DNA of 7,586 nt from NCBI GenBank assembly GCA_030830145.1, contig JAURNO010000087.1:1-7586 (forward strand), read 5' to 3'. How positions within the stretch are numbered: position 1 is the first letter of the stretch; each line of letters begins with the position of its first letter. The notes beneath the pieces are model-generated. The model made no database searches. It saw only the letters and a program-made list of their open reading frames with translations, and was not told where the DNA came from. The position numbers and the translations under genes were made by a program. This document shows, piece by piece, positions 5,407 to 7,586 of the stretch. This stretch comes from Verrucomicrobiota bacterium. Its GTDB lineage: Bacteria; Verrucomicrobiota; Verrucomicrobiia; Opitutales; Seribacteraceae.

Positions 5407-6831
5407 CTAGGAGGCAAACTTGGCGACTCGGTCGATTACCCCGTCGAAGGAACCGTTTGAGAAAAAGACGAGAAGGCTCGGTTCATCACCAAGTTGGTTT
5501 TCCAGGTAATCGGCAAGTTCCCTGTTTTGGGCAAAAGACCGGCCTTGCTTGCCGGCATCTTCTATTCGCTTGATCATGGCCTCGGGATTGATCCGTTTGT
5601 CCTGGGGGATTTTTTCAGCCCGGTGGACGGCTCCGAGCAAGGCCATGTCGGCCAGGGAAAGGGCATCCGCAAAACGGTCTTGAAAAACGTTCGTCACGGC
5701 GGTGTTGCTGCGCGGTTCGAAACAGGCGACGATTCGACGCCCGGGCCAACGGGCCCGCAAGGATTCCAGGGTTCCCTCGATGGCGGTGGGGTGATGCCCG
5801 AAATCGGAGAGGACGACCAGAGACTCTTTATCAACGAGAATTTCCTGCCGGCGTTTCACTCCTTGGCAGGCGGAAAAATCAGGAAGGGCGGCCGAAGAAA
5901 AAGGATCGTTCAGATCAAGTTCCTCCACTTGGGCAAGAACGGTCGAAAGGAACGCCATGGCGAGGTTACGGGCGTTGAAGAGCCCGGGCATACTCCATTC
6001 GACTTCCTGGACTTCCTCACCGCGCCAGAGCAGGCGGAAGCGAGTGCCTTCGGCATCTTCCTCGAAATCTGCTATGCGCAAATCATTCGCCTCGCCCTGC
6101 CCCACGGAGAGGGTGGTCGTCCAGGGAGCATCGGGAAGGGCAAGCAGGTTCGGATCGTCCCCGTTGCGCAAAACATATCCGTCGGAGGGAACGATGCGGA
6201 GCAAATGAGAAAAACTGCGGGAAATATCCTGTAGATCTCGAAAAATGTCCCCATGGTCGAATTCAAGGTTGTTGAGCACGAGAATACGGGGGCGATAATG
6301 AATGAATTTGCTTCGCTTGTCGAAAAAGGCCGAATCGTATTCGTCGCCTTCGATCACAAAGGGCGAGTCGCCTCCGCCCAACTCGTTTCCGGAGGCGAGA
6401 TCAAGCGGGACTCCCCCAACGAGATACCCAGGGGATGAACCGACTTGCTCCAAGGCATAGGCAGTGAGCGAGGTGGTGGTGGTTTTTCCGTGGGTTCCTG
6501 CAACCACCAAAGATGGTCGATTCCCGATCAAATCCTCGCCAATCAATTGGGGAAGAGAAACAAAGGGAATTTCGCGGGTTCGCAACAAACGTTCGACTTG
6601 GGGGTTGCCCCGTGAAACGGCGTTACCCACTACGATTCGGTCGGGCTTCCAATCGAGCATTTGGTTTTCCTCGAAACCTTCGAAAAGGTCAATGCCGGCG
6701 TCCGTAAGAACGTCGGACATGGGCGGGTATACGCCCGCATCGGAACCAGCGACCTCATGGCCCAATTTCTTAAGAAGGACGGCGGCGTTTCCCATCGCCG
6801 TCCCACACACCCCAATAAAGAATACCCGCAT
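5407..6831 (-). CDS. mpl: UDP-N-acetylmuramate:L-alanyl-gamma-D-glutamyl-meso-diaminopimelate ligase
   Basis: This Mur-ligase family enzyme of 474 residues joins recycled L-Ala-gamma-D-Glu-meso-DAP tripeptide to UDP-MurNAc with ATP, returning cell-wall fragments to peptidoglycan synthesis in the cytoplasm. Visible features are FIGVCGTAMG at 5-14 (UDP-binding loop), the ATP P-loop AGTHGKTTTT at 111-120, the Mpl-type block GDEYDSAFFDKRSKF at 162-176, NNLEFDHGDIF at 187-197, FNARNLAMA at 285-293, GVKRRQE at 324-330, DFGHHPTAIEG at 343-353, FEPRSNT at 371-377 and SNGSFDG at 458-464. These distinguish it from MurC. E. coli Mpl is 457 residues long. The frame runs on to 7296, but the extra 155 codons are antisense to purD; the ATG at 6831 directly precedes the conserved RVFFIG strand. 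No Shine-Dalgarno is visible. It is divergent from purD. Confidence 0.95.
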   Translation of the reverse strand: MRVFFIGVCGTAMGNAAVLLKKLGHEVAGSDAGVYPPMSDVLTDAGIDLFEGFEENQMLDWKPDRIVVGNAVSRGNPQVERLLRTREIPFVSLPQLIGEDLIGNRPSLVVAGTHGKTTTTSLTAYALEQVGSSPGYLVGGVPLDLASGNELGGGDSPFVIEGDEYDSAFFDKRSKFIHYRPRILVLNNLEFDHGDIFRDLQDISRSFSHLLRIVPSDGYVLRNGDDPNLLALPDAPWTTTLSVGQGEANDLRIADFEEDAEGTRFRLLWRGEEVQEVEWSMPGLFNARNLAMAFLSTVLAQVEELDLNDPFSSAALPDFSACQGVKRRQEILVDKESLVVLSDFGHHPTAIEGTLESLRARWPGRRIVACFEPRSNTAVTNVFQDRFADALSLADMALLGAVHRAEKIPQDKRINPEAMIKRIEDAGKQGRSFAQNRELADYLENQLGDEPSLLVFFSNGSFDGVIDRVAKFAS

Positions 6832-6942
6832 AGGAAAGAGTTTGCGCAAAAAGAGTGGTTTTGGAAAACCAAATCCCTCTTTGAGGGCCGAAAAATTGCT
6901 TTTGTCTCGACTTGGGCCCTTCTTTTCGGGAAATCGAAATGG
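6832..6942. promoter_or_regulatory. Divergent mpl/purD intergenic region
   Basis: This is the largest clearly intergenic divergent stretch, 111 bp, and it should contain promoters for both mpl (minus) and purD (plus). No convincing sigma-70 pair is visible on either strand. It holds three small inverted repeats (listed separately). Neither start codon has a recognisable Shine-Dalgarno. Confidence 0.35.
6841..6887. repeat. Cluster of three short inverted repeats between mpl and purD
   Basis: Three dyads lie close together. TTTGCGCAAA (6841-6850) is a perfect 10-bp palindrome. GGTTTTGGAAAACC (6857-6870) is a 6+6 dyad with a two-base centre. CCCTCTTTGAGGG (6875-6887) is a five-pair stem with a TTT loop. 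None is followed by a T-run on either strand, so they do not look like terminators. Operator sites or leader-RNA hairpins are possible, as is chance. Confidence 0.4.
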
Positions 6943-7586
6943 ATGAACGATAAAAACCTGAAGGTGCTGGTATTGGGAAGCGGAGGCCGCGAACATACCT
7001 TGGCAAGAATTTGTGCAGAGAGCCCAATCGTGGAAAAAGTCTCCGTTGCTCCTGGAAACGGTGGCATGGCCGGCGAGTTCGAAACCTTTTCCATCGGCGT
7101 GGAAGACAACGAGGCCATCGTGAACTTGGCCAAGGACGAGGGGATCGATCTCGTGGTCGTAGGCCCGGAGGTCCCCTTGTGCAACGGCGCCGTTGACGCT
7201 CTCACTGAAGCGGGCATCGCAGCCTATGGTCCGAACAAATCGGCAGCGAGGTTGGAGGGAAGCAAGGCCTTCTCGAAAGATTTTTTTGCCAGACAAGGTA
7301 TTCCCACGGCTGAGTATGGTAATTTCAGCGAAGTAGAACCCGCCCTCGATTACCTTTCGACCTGCAACCTACCCATCGTGGTCAAAGCAAGCGGTTTGGC
7401 GGCCGGCAAAGGCGTATTGATTTGCCAAAGCCCAGAAGAAGCCGAGGAGGCGGTCCGGGATATGCTGGCCGGTTCGAGTTTCGGAGAAAGCGGCAGAGAA
7501 GTCGTAATCGAGGAGTTTTTGGAGGGAGAGGAGGATTCCTTGCACATCATCTGTTCGGGCGAGAGGTATCTGGCCATTCCCATGAG
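6943..7586 (+). CDS. purD: Phosphoribosylamine-glycine ligase (GAR synthetase), N-terminal part
   Basis: The second step of purine synthesis joins glycine to 5-phosphoribosylamine using ATP. The frame is open from the ATG at 6943 to the right edge, giving 214 codons, about half of the usual 420-430. Signatures in order are VLVLGSGGREHTLA at 8-21 (N-terminal Rossmann-like loop), APGNGGMAG at 36-44 (usually APGNAGTA), VVVGPEVPL at 71-79, YGPNKSAARLEGSKAFSK at 95-112, PIVVKASGLAAGKGVL at 144-159 (ATP-grasp lysine region, K148 and K156), and VVIEEFLEGEEDSLHI at 187-202. No frameshift or stop is seen. The chosen ATG is the one just before the first beta strand; it overlaps an out-of-frame ATG four bases upstream. 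It is transcribed divergently from mpl. Confidence 0.95.
   Translation, partial: MNDKNLKVLVLGSGGREHTLARICAESPIVEKVSVAPGNGGMAGEFETFSIGVEDNEAIVNLAKDEGIDLVVVGPEVPLCNGAVDALTEAGIAAYGPNKSAARLEGSKAFSKDFFARQGIPTAEYGNFSEVEPALDYLSTCNLPIVVKASGLAAGKGVLICQSPEEAEEAVRDMLAGSSFGESGREVVIEEFLEGEEDSLHIICSGERYLAIPM

Noticed and set aside
5066..5410. A 114-codon plus-strand frame covering the gap after mpl
   Set aside because: It is rich in Ser, Lys and Arg with no recognisable motif, and is partly antisense to the DUF2007-type gene. The minus-strand frame in the same gap looks more protein-like.
5494..6234. A 246-codon plus-strand open frame
   Set aside because: It lies opposite mpl and shows the low-complexity Gly/Arg/Phe composition of an antisense shadow with no known motif.
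6875..6887. CCCTC-TTT-GAGGG hairpin as a terminator
   Set aside because: The bases after the stem are not a T-run on either strand, and the site lies upstream of both flanking genes rather than after one.
6832..7296. A 155-codon N-terminal extension of the mpl frame
   Set aside because: It is entirely antisense to purD plus the intergenic region and has no Mur-ligase-like content. Mpl homology begins exactly at the Met at 6831.
1..7586. A new defence, mobile or biosynthetic system
   Set aside because: All sizeable coding regions match conserved housekeeping families. There are no transposases, integrases, direct-repeat arrays, toxin-antitoxin pairs or unusual domain clusters.

Overview
The window looks like ordinary chromosomal housekeeping DNA from a Gram-negative-type bacterium of moderately high GC. 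The best guess is a member of the Verrucomicrobiota, possibly the Opitutia/Puniceicoccales side. The reasons are: an RNase HIII beside an RNase HII, a peptidoglycan-recycling Mpl ligase (a Gram-negative trait), PdxJ of the DXP-dependent vitamin B6 route, and the style of the RNase HIII N-terminal domain. The lineage is an inference from remembered family features; no database was searched.

Layout. (1) 1-3712, minus strand: a tightly packed operon read rnhC (RNase HIII) -> rnhB (RNase HII) -> pdxJ -> acpS -> nnrE. The first two genes are 18 nt apart and in the same frame, separated by one amber codon. rnhB and pdxJ are 25 nt apart. pdxJ/acpS and acpS/nnrE overlap by 4 nt (GTGA and ATGA). nnrE runs off the left edge. 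(2) 3713-3760: a short divergent intergenic region. (3) 3761-4819, plus strand: mutY, with an intrinsic-terminator-like hairpin built into its last codons. (4) 4816-6831, minus strand: mpl, then a short remnant-like ORF that resembles a methyltransferase C-terminus, then a DUF2007-type protein with a zinc ribbon. The DUF2007-type gene ends tail to tail with mutY, and both TAG stops lie in the same 4 bp. (5) 6832-6942: a divergent intergenic region with three small inverted repeats. (6) 6943 to the right edge, plus strand: the N-terminal 214 codons of purD.

Functionally the left block joins removal of RNA from DNA (two RNases H) to cofactor supply and repair: PLP synthesis, 4'-phosphopantetheine transfer to acyl carrier protein, and NAD(P)H-hydrate repair. 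MutY (repair of A opposite 8-oxoG) is transcribed divergently from the RNase H genes. Mpl re-uses cell-wall tripeptide, and PurD is step two of purine synthesis.

I found no mobile element, CRISPR array, tRNA, rRNA or defence system, and no candidate for a new multi-gene system. The points most worth a second look are the in-frame rnhC-UAG-rnhB junction, the missing FSH-type loop in MutY, the methyltransferase-like fragment after mpl, and the mutY terminator hairpin shared by two convergent stop codons.
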